Positions 24,330 through 36,025 of a stretch of 64,000 nt of DNA are shown piece by piece. Within the stretch, counting starts at the first letter, position 1, and every line of letters starts with the position of its first letter. Made by a program: the position numbers and the translations under genes. The notes below the pieces were generated by a model that worked only from the letters and a program-made list of their open reading frames with translations, made no database searches and was not told the DNA's origin. This DNA is from Tachypleus tridentatus (taxonomy: Eukaryota; Arthropoda; Merostomata; Xiphosura; Limulidae), in contig NC_134833.1 in assembly GCF_004210375.1 (NCBI RefSeq), positions 48,850,782-48,914,781 on the forward strand, in the 5' to 3' direction.

Positions 24330-24500
24330 TGGGACTCGGAATGGTATTCTTTACCGAATGAATAGTGGGCATATCAGATAGAGTACCATTTTAGATTTAT
24401 TGTTAGCCACAAATGGGGATACGGTTGTACATTTGAAGTGGGGAAACATTTTGAGAATAGTGATCAATACAGAGCTCGATTTGATAACTACATGCTGAGA
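24330..24500 (+). pseudogene. CR1-like LINE endonuclease fragment
   Basis: The plus strand reads STILDLLLATNGDTV and, after a frame change, HFENSDQYRARFD. These correspond to the conserved LDLLLTN and GNSDH signatures at the end of the apurinic-like endonuclease of CR1-group LINEs. No reverse transcriptase adjoins it. Confidence 0.5.
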
Positions 24501-25139
24501 CAAAAATAAATTAAATTTTACTTGATAATTTTTAGAAAGTCACTTTGAAGTTTACAGATAGGATTTGTCAATACAGTAATTGTGATAATGAGTTAAAAGG
24601 TGATATAAGCTAGATTTGAAGAAAAAATGTCATTTTTATTCAAGTTATTTTACGTGTTCTATCGTTCGGCGAAATTTTTTGGATTATTTAATAAAAACTA
24701 TATGGGATCCAAACAACGTAACAATAACAAGTTAATTTATATTTCTTTAATGTTTGACACAGTCATGTTCATATGAAGTTATTGGACATTTTGTTTTCTT
24801 ATTTATATTAAAAATATTCACAGGGATGTTATTAGTATATTATTAAAGCTGGTTGATGACATTAGACTGAGTTTCTCTAGCTGTATTGAAGATGTTGAGA
24901 TGCAACAGAATGATTTGGGTTAACTGATAAAAAATTAACACATTCCTGACAAATGACAATGATTTTTAATTATACTAGTCAAAACTTAATACATTTGCGA
25001 TATCATATTTAGATCAAACGTTGATATAAACGAAAATCTACTTGACAGTTTTTTTAAAAGAAAATAATCTTGATATAGCAATAGATAATTTACTGAAGCC
25101 ATTGAGAAAGTGTTTCTTTATTTGTTTTTTGTTGTTGTT
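24501..25139. other. non-coding, nothing recognised
   Basis: AT-rich. A weak peptide resemblance at 24860-24930 to post-YADD LINE sequence is not strong enough to call. Confidence 0.35.
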
Positions 25140-25215
25140 TTTTTATTTCGCGCAAGGCCACACGAGAACCATTTGCGCTATCCGTACATGCTTCACGTAC
25201 GCGAATAGTGATTTG
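25140..25215 (-). mobile_element. SINE1 fragment with internal deletion
   Basis: TTTATTTCGCGCAAGGCCAC is the reversed tail, then CGCTATCCGT, then GCGAATAGTG from the middle of the element, with the part between missing. Short and partial. Confidence 0.5.
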
Positions 25216-25712
25216 TGTAAGGAAATAATTATCGGTTAAGGTTAGGAAAATACTTTATTGTGCTGTATGGTGTTTGGATTAAAGAAACGAAAATATTATT
25301 ATTAGTAGAATTTAGTCTGAATTGACTCTTGTTACTTATGAATTGCGTTAGAGGTGAGTTCACAGGCCTTACATTGACTTTGTATTATTTTTATTGATAA
25401 GGGCTTAATTAGTAAAACTCTGTTAACTGTGTGCTTCTATAGACACATTGGTTACAAGTCAAAAGTGTAATTAGCTGTTTATACAAATCACTAGTTAGGT
25501 TTCCTTATCTAATACTATCAAACCTTACTCTCGAATAGAATACATTTCTTATTTATAATCTATATAAAATTTTCTAAGTTCTGGTTAGATGATATACATG
25601 CAAAGTGTTATTTTTGTGATTATAGAACAATATCAAACGTTAGCTCCCCTCTAATATTCTTTAAGTTTCTTCATTTTGGATGCAGGAAGTCGCTCACGCA
25701 AGTTACTCAGTC
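25216..25712. other. non-coding, nothing recognised
   Basis: AT-rich; no open frame of interest and no repeat recognised. Confidence 0.4.
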
Positions 25713-25724
25713 TTCTCTCTCTCC

Positions 25725-25985
25725 TGGCCCGGCATGGCCAAGCGTGCTACTCGTAATCTGAGGGTCGCGGGTTCGCATCCCGGTCGCGCCAAACATGCTC
25801 GCCCTCCCAGCCGTTATTATGTGACGGTCAATCCCACTATTCGTTGGTAAAAGAGTAGCCCAAGAGTTGGCGGTGGGTGGTGATGACTAGCTGCCTTCCC
25901 TCTAGTCTTACACTGCTAAATTAGGGACGGCTAGCACAGATAGCCCTCGTGTAGCTTTGTGCGAAAATCCAAAACAAACAAACAA
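25725..25985 (+). mobile_element. SINE1 copy, young
   Basis: Head GGCCCGGCATGGCCAAGCGT, then TCGTAATCTGAGGGTCGCGG with box B GGTTCGCATCC, full body and an (AAAC)n tail. The head is missing several bases before CTACTCGTAATC. Flanked by TTCTCT(C/T)TCTCC at 25713-25724 and 25986-25997, a 12-bp target-site duplication with one mismatch. Confidence 0.9.
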
Positions 25986-28900
25986 TTCTCTTTCTCCAGT
26001 GCAACTGACACATAAGTCATTAAGTTTACATCGTAATACGTGAAATTTTTGTGGAATATAAGGGCGATTCACCCCCTCATTCTTTCCCTTTCCTGCAGGC
26101 ACCCGTGTTGTAAACATTCCTTTAACTATTTCGAGAATTCGGTAAAGACAAATAGAATGTTGCCTTTCAAGAATTGTTATGCCTGTACTCGCAACGTAAA
26201 AACATCTCTCCTGAAACATGTACAGGTCGCACTTGGTAACCACGTTTTCCATAATATAGTAAAAGTCAGTGTTATTTCTCCAGTGTCTTTCTATTATAAT
26301 TTTAAGCATGAGTTAACGATAAATTTTCTGTGTAATAATAGTATGTAGCACCTCGCAATTATTAATATTAGTATTAACTTGTATGGTTAATGACCACAAA
26401 TAAAGTGTGGTTTTAATAAATGTTATTAGTTATAGTACTATGAAATTTATGTTATTACTTTTTAATAGCTGAAAACTACTAACAATATTAAGCAATAATA
26501 ATTGCATTTGCTGTGATTTAATTTCATTACCAAGAGATAATATTGGGTAGTTTGCATCATTGCATGGATGTAATTAGGCTGATATTTCCAATTTCCTTTG
26601 TCAAATTTGCTATCCACCCAATTTATTAAACTCTGGCAAGAAGTGTTTGAGGTAAGTGAGGTGCTGGAGTTGGGGATTAAATATTAGTAGACTCAATCCA
26701 GGATTGCCTTTCCAGGATAGATCGTGTTCATACTAAATCAAAATGAACAAAACATTTTAACAAGCAGATTGACAGTTGGTTAGTGCTTTAAAATGCAATG
26801 GTGGCTAATTAAAAAGAAAAAGAAAAGAATGAGATAGGGGTAGGTTGTAGAGTTTTCATCATATATCTTGATGAGATGTTTTAAATTTAAGCCCTTTGTT
26901 TTTGTTTCATTGCACATTATTTTGTTTAAAATAATTTAGAAAACAGTCTAAATTAAACAGATAGACACAATTCAGTAAAAAATTGGGAAAGCAGATGTAC
27001 AACAAAATTTGTTTTTAATAATGATACACATAATAATTTTAATAATTTGATACACATAGAAATATATTTCATGACATAGATTCCAAAATTAGTTTTGTTC
27101 TCATAAATCTGTAGTTTTGTCCAGGTTTTTCCTAGGAAATTGAAATATCCATATCTGCATTTTAAAATACTTTCTTTGTAAATGATTTATTAGTTATTAG
27201 TCCTTGTCAAAACTAATTTATACAAGTAGTGCCTAAATTTATGAAATGACTAGTTTGTACTTAAGTGGTTCAATCATTAACATTTTAAATTATTATAATA
27301 AAAATGTCCATATTTATGATTTGTTCTAACAGTAAACAATGTGAATATTTAGTGCCTTAAATTGTCTAGATTTTATAGAATGCATTAGAAACTATGTAGA
27401 CCCTTATTACTCCTGGGTCCTATAGTATTTTATGGGCTGGGGTCTAGGACTAGCCAAGGTTTTCATATGATTCATCCCCAAATTTGGACTATCTAACACA
27501 GTTAGTTTTTTACAACTACTATACTCCAAGTTACATATAGAAACCTTTTTTTTGCATCCATTTCTGATCTCTGAAATACTCATTCAGTTCTTAAACTTTA
27601 TTTTTGCAGTTTCTACTACAGATGAAGTCCAACTCTTCCTTAGGCCTACTATGTTACTATACAAGTAATTCTATTACATCAAATGGAGTCATGTAAGAAC
27701 TTCTTGTTCAGTAAACTTGTATCTTCTAATCTTACTACTTGCTGGAATCATTGTGGTGGTCGCTCTTCTGTGAATCCTCTCAAAAATCTCAACCTTTTCT
27801 AAATAAAATGACTAAAACTGAAAAATATGTTTCGAGTAACATCTTATTTAGTGAGCTGATTATTTTCCTTGTGTTGAACTCAGTATTTCTGTTATATGAT
27901 CTAACATCTTTTTGCATTATTGCTGACTTGTATTGTTTAGAAGGCTTAAGAGGTGTAATGGTTATGCCTAAATCTTTCTTTAACTTTGCCTACTATTCAC
28001 AAGGATTAAGAATAATATTGTGATAACTGACATGCTTAACTTTTCTTTTATTACCACTTAATAACTTGAATCTCTGTATATTTGGTACAGTTCGAAATAT
28101 CAGTTTATTTAATGTCTGCAAACTTAAACAATTTAATGATTTTTCTTTTAACTGGTTATGTTACACCTGATGATGATTGATATAACTTTTTCTTTATACT
28201 CTTTAATAAGATCTAATAATTGCTGTATATTTACTATACAATTACATGGTGTTTTGTGTCCTGTACTAATTACTGCTATTAACTGATATTTTGTATTTTA
28301 GGTAACTTATTGTTAATGCTTGCTTTTTGATGATTGGTTATAGTTACTATTTAATTCTACCATAATAATATACACATGCAGTGATGCACCTTCCAATATA
28401 GAAAATAAAGATGCTGTTTTAAGAAAGCAAACTTAAAATGAATTTTCAATAATTAGGAAATGAGAAAGTTAGCATATTTGTAGATAGCTGATGTTTAATT
28501 AAGACTATTAGGTAACTGAAACAGCAGCACATATTGATTTCTTTTGTTGGCAAAATATTCAGATTTCCGAGTTAGACAGTCTGAAAACAGAATAGTGAAT
28601 GAACTGTGCAAGAAAGTAATGATCTTAAAGAAGTAGTATCTGATATTCATTCTGCAGAATGGAACAAAGCTTTTATGTCAACACAAAGGTCATATAGTAA
28701 AAAACTATTAATTGGATGGTAATAATCCAAGATGAACCATCTGTTTAATCTTTTCTCTATATTTCAGTTTGTTCCAAATCTGCAAGCAGGGCAATATAAA
28801 ACCCAACTAACATTGTGTAAAATGATTTAAATTTAAGCATTTTCATTTTTGGAGTTATTTACAAGATACTGTTTACTTTATCATCTTGACACTGCATCTG

Positions 28901-29229
28901 TTTTAAAATATGTAGTAAATATAAGCATTAGAAGATTATATATTAGAATATTATCTCTCTGGAATCTAAAGTATTTTTACTCATTGCGTTTTTGTTCAGT
29001 TTAATTTTCCTTTGGAAAGTCATTTGTGTAAGGCTCTTTTTAGTTTGAAAGAAAATTTGAATTAAGATAAAATGAGGAATTAAATTTGTTGCTACTTTTC
29101 AGTGTTTGATTTCATTTGTTTTGGTGAGATATAGTGATTGTTCTGATCTTTGTTGTAAGGTTTGTTATATCTAACTTTAAAGGAATTTTTTTTTCAAATG
29201 TACAATCTTTTGTTTGTTTTTATATTTTA
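25986..29229. other. long non-coding stretch, nothing recognised
   Basis: Open frames of 133 codons (minus, overlapping the SINE end, 25908-26309), 102 codons (plus, 26040-26348) and 94 codons (plus, 27739-28023) have no recognisable motifs. The stretch 26040-26350 is open on both strands and less AT-rich, but has no identifiable splice pair. Around 28560-28680 a broken frame (NDLKEVVSDIHSAEWNKAF) could belong to an ORF1 of the following LINE; this is weak. Confidence 0.35.
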
Positions 29230-29372
29230 TAGGAATGGAGAGTAGAATGAAAGAGCTTTAAATATGGACTTGTTTAAAGTGAAAAGAAGGATAAAGATTA
29301 AGAGGTACCTAAAAGTTTAGCATAGGAACTGAGTATGGAAGTAGTTTATAAAGATATACTTATTGTCACAAT

Positions 29373-29965
29373 TAAAATGCTAGAAGTATTAGAAGTAAAA
29401 TAGATAACTTTATAGAGTATTAGTAGGAATGGATGATTTTGATGTAATGGAAATAACAGAAACATGGTTTAAACATATATGAATTTTATGACAAAAGTTC
29501 CTTTTGAAATAAAGTTTACAGGCTATTCAATAGGGATAGAGTATTATAGAGGAGGAAAGAGTGACTTTATATGTAAAATGTGAGTGACTTTCTTTGAAAG
29601 TTGAGGATATCAAAGATAATAGCAAGGAGATTGAATTCATTTGGGTTTTCATTATTGTATGTGAAGGAGAAAGGTTTTCAGTGGGAATTTGTTACAGACT
29701 ATCAAATGATATTAATAAAAAATTAATGAAACACTTTATAATGAGATTAATATTTCAGTTGCTAATGAAGTTGTTATTACAGGTGATTTTAATTTCAGGC
29801 ATAGATTTGGAAATGCTAGAGTCAAATTATGAGGGAAAAAGGTTTTTGAAAATGTTGTTGGCTTTCTTCACCAATTAGTTAAGGAACCTACTAGAGAAAA
29901 TGCTATTTTAGATTTATTGTTAACTTCAAATATAGAAATGATAAAGAAGGTAGATGTAAGGGAAA
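29373..29965 (+). pseudogene. LINE endonuclease domain remnant
   Basis: Begins with NARSIRSK-like sequence, then DVMEITETWF (about 29440-29470), matching the E-containing ITETWL of the AP-like endonuclease. Further on: GYSIG, FVTDYQ, GDFNF (about 29780), VKEPTRENAILDLLLTSN (about 29880-29935). The frame 29594-29878 is the longest intact piece (94 codons). Typical CR1 spacing, no intact reading frame. Confidence 0.75.
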
Positions 29966-30179
29966 TTTAAATGCAAGTGTTCATTGCTGTATGAGGTTCA
30001 ATATTTTCTTGCATTTGGAGATAAGGAGCAATGATAATTTGGTTAGAGGTTTCTGAAAAAGCAGATGTTGAAGGGTTGCAACAAGAATTACCTGTTGCAA
30101 ATTAGGCAGTTAAAGTACTGCTTTGATGTAGAAAAAAAGATATTTTTTTTAATATTCATGGTGAACATATTCCTTATAG

Positions 30180-31305
30180 AAAGAAAAGGGTAGCTGCAAG
30201 TAAAAACCATGTTTTCTCCCAGAAAGTTTAAGATAAAATTTAAGAAAAACATATTTAAGAAACTTAATTTCATTGGTATGACAGGAAACTTAGAAGATTA
30301 TAGAATATCAAGAAAGTTAGTAAAAGAGGAAATTAGGATATCAAAAAGGATGTATGAGAAAAGGCTGGCTGAAAATGTAAAAATTAACAGTAAGGATTTC
30401 TTTAAATATGTTAAGGGTAAATACAACTTCAGAATGGTGTTAGGATCCTTAAGGGATGGTAAAGGAAGGCTAGTATCTGAAAATTATGAGATGGCTGGGG
30501 TGTTTTGCTTTTTTTAAAGTTTTTAATGATGAAGATTTAAGCAGTATTCCACATCTTGAACAGTTTATAAATGTAAACAAGATAAAAAAGATACCTGTTC
30601 AACTTGGGAAGTTTGAAGAATAAGTCTTTTGGGCTAGATAATATTTCTCCAAGAGTTGTGAAAAGGGGTTAAATACTGGGTATGTGAGCCACTTGTCACT
30701 ATTATTTGTTAATCCTTGAATAATGGGCAGCTACCAGAGGATTAGAAGTTAGGTAATGTACCTTCTCCTATCAAGGGAGATAATAAAAATTGCACTAGTA
30801 ATTACAGATGTAATAGTCTTACATTAATTATGAGAAGTTTTGAATAGTCTGATAAAAGATGTTTTGCAAAGGGAATATCTTGCCTTTCAAATCTTTTCAC
30901 ATTATTTGAAAAGGTTACTGCTTATATAGATCAAGGTAAGAGTGTAGATTTGGTGTGTCTGGATTTTTTGAAGTTGTCTGACAAGGATCCACATAAAAGG
31001 ATTGCAAAAAGAAAATTGTCTCTATTAGTGTGAGGGATAAGCTAACAAATTGGATAGTAGAATGGCTGGATGGAAGAAAGCAGAGGGTTATAACTGGAGT
31101 CTAGTCAAATTGGATTAATGTCATAAGTAGGGTATTTCAGGGCTCAGTCTCAGGATCTTTGCTGTTTTTGAATTACATCAGTGACACAGATGAAAGACTA
31201 ATCAGTATATTACTGAAGTTTGCAGATGATATTATAATCCTAGTTATTGCAAGCTGTCAGGAGGATACTGCTGCTTCACATAAAGATTATCTTTGTGATT
31301 TCCAG
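30180..31305 (+). pseudogene. LINE reverse transcriptase remnant
   Basis: Between 30209 and 30517 an open frame of 102 codons carries the basic linker (RISKRMYEKRLAENVKINSK). Then KSFGLDNISPRVVK (about 30625-30660), VPSPIKGDN (about 30760-30785), KLTNWIVEWLDGRKQRVI (about 31035-31095), FQGSVSGSLLFLNYISD (about 31135-31185) and KFADDII (about 31216-31240), which holds the polymerase Asp pair. SCQEDTAASHKDYLCDFQ follows, then the match ends. Mutated and interrupted. Confidence 0.78.
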
Positions 31306-32892
31306 GTGACTTCTTTTTCCATCTGTTTGTTTTTGGAGATTTTTCAGTGTCTTTGGAATCATGTGTGTCCTTTGATCAGACATCTTCCCTTTTCTCCTGG
31401 AATTTCACCTCTGTCATCCATTGAAAGAAACTGTTCAGTCAGGTGTGTGGCCTCCATTTTATATCTTAATCTACTACTGTCTTCAATGTGTTCTGTCTTC
31501 TAACTTGTGCCATCCTTAAATTTTGGTATGGCTTGGACTGGGTAAGTTATCTTTTCTCTGTGTGTGTGTGTGTGTGTATATATATATTTCATCCAGAGTC
31601 ATAAAAATAAATCTAGTAAATAATCTCTCAACTAAACCTAGTCTCACTGGTGCACTGCCTCTCTACAAAACTTTGAAATAATCACAGTACTCAAAACAGA
31701 AGCTTTCACATGAGCTTTGGGTAACTAAAGATGGAAACAAAATTAGCAATTTTACCAAAAAACAATGTAAAGCAGAAAAATCATAATATTTCCATTTTAA
31801 CCCCCTGAGCTTAATAAATAATATACTATTCTCACTTCACAATTGTACAACCTAAAAGTGCCAACTAAAAAAGTAAAGAAGTGCAAAAAGAAGTATTAAA
31901 AGTATACAGATACTGGTTTGAAGATATCCAGAATTAAGTGTTAATTAGACAACTTCATCTTTGCTCTTAAAACATGAAACTTAAGTAGATCAGAGTTAAA
32001 CATTAGCTCAAAATCATTATAGTGAATTTAGTATACCATTCTTACTTAAAATGATTAGAATACATGGATTCATCAATTAGTTACCCTCATTGATAACAAT
32101 ATTTTTGGCCATAATATCAATATCTTGTGAGATTCAATCAAATTGAGACTAGTTTTATGTTTGTCTGAAATCTGTATACTAAGGTAATAGTGAAAAGAAT
32201 TATCAGAATGATATATCATAAATTTTTATGTATATACTAATTAGTTTTAGGAATTATTGTTAATGAAACTAAGATTGATAGAATAGTTCCTTAAGACTTA
32301 AAAAGTAGATGTTTCATTTATTTTCTATCACTGATTCCCTGTTCTTTGAAAAGTATGTACAGAACTTAGAATGGCAATTTGTAACAATGTTTAATGACTA
32401 ATTGAAGGTTATTAAAGAAGTCCAACATTATAATTTTAAGAATAGCTTAACATCCGAGATAAATTACGTTGAGACATCCCACTGTTTAACTGTAGAGATG
32501 GGTATCAAATTGAACAACAAGAAAATCTAGTGTTTATAAATATAGTAATGATAAAAAACAGCTAAATTCATTGAAAAGACATGCCACTGTGTCCTGTAGT
32601 ATCAGCTTTTTACACTCCTTGCAAAGACATTTCTTGAATTTAAGTAAGGGTTTCTAAATACCATTCTATTGTATCTAAAACATACTTCAGATTTCTTAGA
32701 TTTTTGACATGAAAAACATGCTATTAGAATCAATTTTATGGTCACCTCATATAATACTGCTATACATAATGATGAGCTGTGTTATTTTACAGAAGATCTC
32801 CTTGGTAATTGGGTGTACCACAGTGGTACTTGGATGAGATGATGCTATACGTTTGCTAGCATATAGCTTGTCAAAAATGATGGGACAAGTAT
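31306..32892. other. non-coding; (TG)n(TA)n microsatellite
   Basis: A TG repeat followed by TATATATA lies at about 31558-31588. The rest is AT-rich with nothing recognised. Confidence 0.5.
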
Positions 32893-32902
32893 TACCACCT
32901 CC

Positions 32903-33179
32903 TGCACCGGCGTGGCCAGGTGGTTAGGGCGCTTGATTGGAATCTGAGGGTTGTGGGCTCGAATCCCCATCTCATCAAACATGCTTGCTCTGTCAGCTAC
33001 AGTGGCTTTATAACGTGATGGTCAAACTCACTATTCTGTGGTAAAAAAGTAGCCCAACAGTTGGTGGCGAGTGGTGATAACTATCTACCTTCTCTCATTC
33101 TTTAACTGCTAAATTATGGACGGCTAGTGCAGATAGCTCTCATGTAGCCTTATGCGAAATTCAAAACTGATTAACAAAC
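32903..33179 (+). mobile_element. SINE1 copy, moderately diverged
   Basis: Head GCACCGGCGTGGCCAGGTGG, GAATCTGAGGGTTGTGGGCT with box B GGCTCGAATCCCC, body and tail ending AATTCAAAACTGATTAACAA. Flanked by TACCA(C/T)CTCC at 32893-32902 and 33180-33189, a probable 10-bp target-site duplication. Confidence 0.85.
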
Positions 33180-33189
33180 TACCATCTCC

Positions 33190-34768
33190 ATCCCATAGTA
33201 TATCTTAACCTCAATATTTCATAGCTAACTAAAATAAATAACTTTTGCGAATATTAAGCTTGAACAATAAAAGAAGAATAAAAGCGAAGTCGAGGCAGTT
33301 TAACGTTGGTAAGTTCCTTTGTGAGCGAATCAAAGCTAAGATCATTCATAAAATGAATATTTGGTGTAGTCACAGCATGAGTGTTGGTAAAAACCAGTAT
33401 GTGTAGCAACTTCTAATACATAGAAAAGCCAGTGTGTTTTGATTATACTACGTTCTAACAATCGCTTTTATGTCATTTTGCTTAGCAACAAAAGTATAAA
33501 CTAATATTGTTAATCTGTGTATTGAAAGTATTTATTAAAAGTAAATGTATAGGCATCAAAACTGTAAAAAAATATGTTTATTTCTCAATTTAGTCTCCTT
33601 TGATTAAAGAAATTTGTTTTGTAAAAACGTTGGCGATATAACAGAAAATAGTTTAATTCAGAAACGATTTAACTTCAATCGAAAATTTTGCTTTCATGAT
33701 AAATTTTATGCACTTAGCTCTAGGCTAGGTGATCTCATATTACTTTAGGCTTATTATACCAACATTCACTATACTTGCACGTCTCTAAAATCGCTATAAG
33801 CAGAATGTTCTATATGTGTAAATGTATTTTGACATTTAGAACTACTATTTTGAGAAACGAACTGGTTTTTCAATAGGTTAGATTGAAGACCCGCGGAGGG
33901 CCAGTAAATAAATATTTGTTGAATAATTATAGTTATTATAATTATAGATTTATGTTACGTAAATCTCTTATCTATATATCTTACTGATACAAATAGCATT
34001 TCGATTGAGACTTTTTGTACTGAATAGTCTAGTAAAGACCCGGTATGCAGCAACGTGCAGCATACTAAAGTGTGTAATCGAGGTATTAAACTGTTCTTAC
34101 TGGAAACATATAGAGGGTCAGAAAAGCAAGATACTTGTTTAAAATAATTGTTTTATTATGACGCCACACAAACCACCAAATATGCATCTATTTATATGTT
34201 ACTGAATATTAACTTCCAAATAAAGCAAGGTGTATGTTCAGAGAGAAACTAAAAGTGAACTTGGCAGTAAGTATATCTAATAAAATATACATGCAGCATT
34301 TCGGGCAGATATTTTGATGTAACATTAATTGTAATGAAACAATAGCCAAGGGTGCTCGAAGATTGAACAATCTTCCTTCATCCTACATTTAAAAATTGTA
34401 ACACATACATTTCTTACGTTCCCACTTATAAAGTGTTGTTTTATCAGTGTGGTACTCTCACTTTTAACAATATTTTCTTATTTACTCCTTGTGAGGTTTG
34501 GCCAACTTAAGGGATTCAGGTTAAGATTAACTCCTATGTTAATGAATTAAGGAAAATTAAAACAATTTTATAAAAACAAGAATAAATAATAATTTTGATT
34601 TTAAACTTTTATGCACCATATGTTTAAAATCGTTGTTTTTTCTGTCAATTCAACCAATCAGTGCGTGTGTTTAGACTTGAATGGGACCAAAGGCAGTTAG
34701 TTCAGGAAATATTGTTATCTTTAGCATGCAATCTGCAGGACACATTGTTTATTATTAACAAGAGTAAG
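33190..34768. other. non-coding, nothing recognised
   Basis: AT-rich. GAAGTCGAGGCAGTTTA at 33286-33302 resembles part of the 80-bp unit found three times at 46.9-48.0 kb, possibly a distant copy. Confidence 0.35.
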
Positions 34769-35104
34769 AGTTTAGCGATTTTTCATTTTGTGTTATTCTG
34801 ACTGTGGTAATCCAAACTATCATATATTTTCAGCGGATACGTCTGTTGGACTCTTACCTCACATACCAAATTTAAAGGCAATCCATTAAAAAGTAACCGA
34901 GATAAAACAACTCTAATGTATATTTTTCTTCGCGATTTTAGTTTAGCGATTTTTCATTTTGTGTTATTCTGACTGTGGTAATCCAAACTATCATATATTT
35001 TCAGCGGATACGTCTGTTGGACTCTTACCTCACATACCAAATTTAAAGGCAATCCATTAAAAAGTAACCGAGATAAAACAACTCTAATGTATATTTTTCT
35101 TCGC
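34769..35104 (+). repeat. perfect tandem duplication, 171-bp period
   Basis: Two copies beginning AGTTTAGCGATTTTTCATTT at 34769 and 34940 are identical to the eye over about 165 bases, each ending TATTTTTCTTCGC. The join reads CTTCGCGATTTTAGTTTAGC. Not coding. Confidence 0.9.
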
Positions 35105-35888
35105 ACTAAAGAACGAAAACTTTATTTCACAGGAAAACATACTTAAATTTTATGGATTTTTTTTTTCAACTTTGGTGTAGTAATAGATCTTTGCAACCTA
35201 AAATTAGGAGTTTCATTTGGTGTAAATGTAAGCCACGTGTGTAAAATTATTCAACAAAACTGCTTTAAATTCAATGAAAATATTTGCGCATGCCTATGCG
35301 AAATGTTACGTGAGCTGTTGGTCTAGTATTTTTTACAACAGTTTCACGTAAACGACAGTACCGATTACACAGAGATTGTGATAGGAAACTGGTGATCTAA
35401 ATTCGATGGCGTTAATACAAAATAAGCTATTAACATTGTTTGAGAGAGCAAAATGACCGCCATGTATTTTTAAGAATCTGGTTGATTTTATAAAATATGG
35501 GTCTGTTCCTAACGATGGGGTTGCAGTCCTAAATCTAATGTTCGTTACAACTGAATGAGACTTCCTTGTTTGTCGTGGTTTGTTGGTGTGTATTGACAAA
35601 CTATCGTGGTGTATAATCGAAACACTTAGAGTTAAAGCAAGGTGCGGCCAAAATAATTAATCAGGGTGCGACTTAAAGGAATGAACTCGAGATTATCAGC
35701 CAAACTGGTAGCTACACTTATAACATTGATAAAATATTCTTTAATTAGTTAATCATACCATACTTTTTGTTCAGCTTTGGGCTTGGTGGTGCACAAAATA
35801 AGCCCTATCTTTTTTTGGTCTTACCTTTTTTTATAACTAAGAAAAGTTTGTTTTATTAGATATACACTGGTTATTCAATTATCTGGGT
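35105..35888. other. non-coding; one 88-codon frame of unknown meaning
   Basis: The minus-strand frame 35333-35599 (MSIHTNKPRQTRKSHSVVTN...) has no recognised motif and no good start context. It is noted only because the surrounding sequence is less AT-rich. Confidence 0.3.
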
Positions 35889-36025
35889 CCTCCAGTGGCA
35901 CCGCTGTGTGTCTTCGGATTCAAACCGCTAGATACCGGGTTTCGGTACCCGTAGTGGGTAGAGCACAGATAGCTCATTGTGTAATTTTGTGCTTAATTCC
36001 GAAACAGTCAATTAATCAATCAATC
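35889..36025 (+). mobile_element. SINE2 copy
   Basis: Head CCAGTGGCACCGCTGTGTGT, box-B-like GGTTTCGGTACCC, then GGTAGAGCACAGATAGCTCA, TTGTGTAATTTTGTGCTTAA and an AATC-rich end. Same family as 3861 (minus) and 41803. Confidence 0.78.

Larger units (their letters stand above)
29230..31305 (+). mobile_element. CR1-like LINE fossil, endonuclease plus reverse transcriptase
   Basis: A single degraded element on the plus strand with the CR1 domain order: endonuclease then reverse transcriptase. It is cut at about 31305, within the sequence after the polymerase active site, where unrelated sequence takes over. Multiple frameshifts and stops. Its 5' limit is uncertain. Confidence 0.75.

Noticed and set aside
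24860-24960. Further LINE reverse transcriptase fragment
   Set aside because: A short peptide resemblance (IEDVEMQQNDLG) is too weak to separate from chance.
25908-26309. 133-codon minus-strand open frame and overlapping 102-codon plus-strand frame
   Set aside because: The end lies inside a SINE1 copy, neither protein shows a motif, and both strands are open, so it is probably chance.
27739-28023. 94-codon hydrophobic plus-strand frame
   Set aside because: Composition follows the T-rich DNA; no start context, splice site or motif.
31558-31588. Regulatory (TG)n element
   Set aside because: An ordinary microsatellite with nothing near it to regulate.
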